This document shows, in pieces, positions 7,963 to 9,390 of a DNA stretch of 9,390 nucleotides. Positions within the stretch are counted from its first letter, which is position 1; each line of letters starts with the position of its first letter. The DNA comes from Anaerolineaceae bacterium (lineage in GTDB: Bacteria > Planctomycetota > Phycisphaerae > FEN-1346 > JAACEH01). Below the pieces are notes generated by a model. The model had not been told where the DNA came from, searched no databases, and worked only from the letters and a program-made list of their open reading frames with translations. The stretch lies in NCBI GenBank assembly GCA_011682595.1, contig JAACEH010000077.1, positions 1-9,390 of the forward strand, in the 5' to 3' direction. The position numbers and the translations under genes were made by a program.

Positions 7963-9390
7963 ATGAACATTCGCAAAGAAATAGCCAACCGCCTTAGCCA
8001 ATCAATCGGCGCGGCCTATCCGGACGGGCCGGACATGGACCCCATGGTTATGCCCTCCGGGAACCCGCAGTTCGGCGACTACCAGGCCAATTGCGCGATG
8101 AGTTTGAGCAAACGCCTGAAGGGGGAGAAAAAAAAGCCGCGCGAGGTCGCCCAGGCGATCGTCTCGGGGCTGGAGGCCGGCGACATGCTCGAAACGTGCG
8201 AGATCGCCGGGCCCGGCTTCATCAACATGCGATTGCGCCGCGACTTTCTCGAACAGACGCTGGCCCGCGTGGCCGGGGACGAGCGGCTGGGCATTGCCCC
8301 GACCCGGGACCCTCGCACAGTCGTCGTCGATTTCGGCTCGCCGAACACCTGTAAACCGATGCACGTCGGCCATATTCGCAGCCTCGTCATCGGCGATGCG
8401 ATCTGCCGCCTGCTGCATCTGCTCGGCCGGCATGTCATCGCCGACAATCACCTCGGCGACTGGGGCACCCAGTTCGGCCTGCTGATCGCCGGCTATAAAC
8501 GCTGGCCAGACGAACCGCTTGAGAGTGACCATCCGCTTGAAATTCTGGTGAGCATGTACAAAAAGGCAAACGCGCTTGCCGAGCAGGACGCAACATTTCA
8601 AGAACAGGCCCGCCAGGAGCTGGCTAAGCTTCAGGCTGGTGACCCGGAGAATCTCAAACTGTGGCATTTGTACCGTGAATTGAGCGAGCGCCATTTTGAA
8701 AGCACATACGAGAGACTCGATATCCACTTCGACAAGACGTTGGGCGAAAGTTTCTACAACGACATGCTGCCCGGCGTGGTTGAGGAACTGACCGCGGCGG
8801 GCCTGGCCCGCAAGAGCGAAGGGGCGATGTGCATCTTCTGGGACGATGATTCGCTGCCGCCGCTGCTGGTCCAGAAGAAAGACGGGGCCTACCTTTATGC
8901 GACAACCGACCTGGCCACACTCAAGTATCGCCGGGAAACCTGGAACCCCGACGAGATTGTCTACGTAACCGACGCCCGCCAGAGGTTGCATTTCAAGCAA
9001 CTGTTCAGCGCCGGCCAGAGGTGGGGGGTGGCCGAGGGCATCCGTTTGCGGCACATCTGGTTCGGAACGATCCTCGGTCCCAACGGGCGGCCGCTGAAGA
9101 CCCGCAGCGGCGACCTGGTTCCCCTGAAGGACGTTCTCGACGAGGCCGAGCGGCGGGCATTGGAGATCGTCCGCCAGAAGAATCCCGACCTGGACGACAA
9201 GGAGACGACGGAGATTTCCCGCGTCGTCGGACTGGGAGCCATCAAGTACGCCGACCTCTCGCAGAATCGCCAGAGCGATTTTATCTTCGACTGGGACAAG
9301 ATGCTGGCCATGCAGGGCAACACCGCCCCCTACCTGCAATACTCCTACGCCCGCATCCGCAGCATCTTCCGCAAGGCCACCCAAGCCACC
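7963..9390 (+). CDS. argS: Arginyl-tRNA synthetase, 3' end beyond the window
   Basis: Class I enzyme that charges tRNA-Arg using ATP and releases PPi. The first 476 residues are present and uninterrupted; family length is about 550-600, so the C-terminal anticodon-binding domain is mostly missing. Residues 1-100 form the N-terminal tRNA-binding domain (NPQFGDYQANCAM, GPGFINMRL). The catalytic core has HVGH (134-137, HIGH motif) in the context SPNTCKPMHVGH, DNHLGDWGTQFG (161-172), LGESFYNDMLPG, DGAYLYATTDLA and FDWDKMLAMQGNTAPYLQYSYARI. In place of KMSKS is GRPLKTRSG (375-383), as in enzymes of the E. coli group that lack the canonical motif. The ATG starts immediately after the rsfS TAG; GAGG (7951-7954) lies 8 bases upstream inside rsfS, so the two are very likely co-transcribed and coupled. 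An in-frame A8 run occurs at codons 56-58. Confidence 0.96.
   Translation, partial: MNIRKEIANRLSQSIGAAYPDGPDMDPMVMPSGNPQFGDYQANCAMSLSKRLKGEKKKPREVAQAIVSGLEAGDMLETCEIAGPGFINMRLRRDFLEQTLARVAGDERLGIAPTRDPRTVVVDFGSPNTCKPMHVGHIRSLVIGDAICRLLHLLGRHVIADNHLGDWGTQFGLLIAGYKRWPDEPLESDHPLEILVSMYKKANALAEQDATFQEQARQELAKLQAGDPENLKLWHLYRELSERHFESTYERLDIHFDKTLGESFYNDMLPGVVEELTAAGLARKSEGAMCIFWDDDSLPPLLVQKKDGAYLYATTDLATLKYRRETWNPDEIVYVTDARQRLHFKQLFSAGQRWGVAEGIRLRHIWFGTILGPNGRPLKTRSGDLVPLKDVLDEAERRALEIVRQKNPDLDDKETTEISRVVGLGAIKYADLSQNRQSDFIFDWDKMLAMQGNTAPYLQYSYARIRSIFRKATQAT
8128..8136 (+). other. A8 run with an A-AAA-AAG slippery heptamer in argS
   Basis: Codons 56-58 of argS read AAA AAA AAG, so A AAA AAG (8130-8136) is in the register used for -1 frameshifting in E. 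coli dnaX. GGGGGAG (8121-8127) sits directly upstream, closer than the about 10-base spacing that stimulates dnaX frameshifting. A -1 shift would add a nonsense tail ending near 8354. It is most likely just a lysine-rich surface stretch. Confidence 0.3.

Noticed and set aside
8121..8354. Programmed -1 frameshift product in argS at A-AAA-AAG
   Set aside because: The upstream GGGGGAG is too close to stimulate a -1 shift, no downstream structure was recognised, and the shifted product is arginine-rich nonsense.
8002..9384. 460-codon open frame on the minus strand, antisense to argS
   Set aside because: Low-complexity, Val/Gly/Asp/Gln-rich translation without motifs; argS on the plus strand is unmistakable. 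Long antisense frames are expected in GC-rich DNA.

Overview
The window is high-GC bacterial DNA, gene-dense on the + strand. The bS21 sequence, the style of the ABC-2 transporter cluster and the long K+-dependent-type membrane pyrophosphatase together suggest a planctomycete, possibly Phycisphaerae-like. This is judged from protein style only and is not proven. No tRNA, rRNA, CRISPR array, insertion sequence or phage gene was seen.

Layout, left to right. (1) 1-430: a leader with a purine-rich tract, a near-consensus sigma-54 (-24/-12) promoter at 192-208, a 12-bp palindrome over the ribosome binding site, and rpsU (bS21, 245-430). (2) 431-604: a gap holding a strong 13-bp-stem hairpin (508-552). 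(3) 605-4622: a three-gene unit of ABC-2 ATPase, ABC-2 permease with a roughly 325-residue extracytoplasmic domain, and a membrane-anchored TPR-like protein. Both transporter genes are interrupted as written: the ATPase by a perfect 8-bp tandem duplication (CCTGAACG twice, 688-703), the permease by a one-base frame change near 2035-2046. Coding quality is good on both sides of each break. (4) 4731-7478: a membrane-bound ion-pumping pyrophosphatase (hppA type, 915 aa) with all catalytic motifs, an N-terminal signal-peptide-like extension and about 110 extra residues in one extracytoplasmic loop. (5) 7576-9390: rsfS (ribosome silencing factor), whose best start is a non-canonical ATC placed 7 nt after a good Shine-Dalgarno, followed without a gap by argS, which runs off the right edge.

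How the genes relate: rpsU, rsfS and argS are translation genes, and the pyrophosphatase recycles the PPi made by aminoacyl-tRNA synthetases and other biosynthesis. The ABC unit looks like an uncharacterised exporter or envelope system with its own accessory protein. The points most worth checking are the sigma-54 promoter on a ribosomal protein gene, the 8-bp duplication (phase switch, recent mutation or assembly error), the ATC start of rsfS, and the extra loop domain of the pyrophosphatase.
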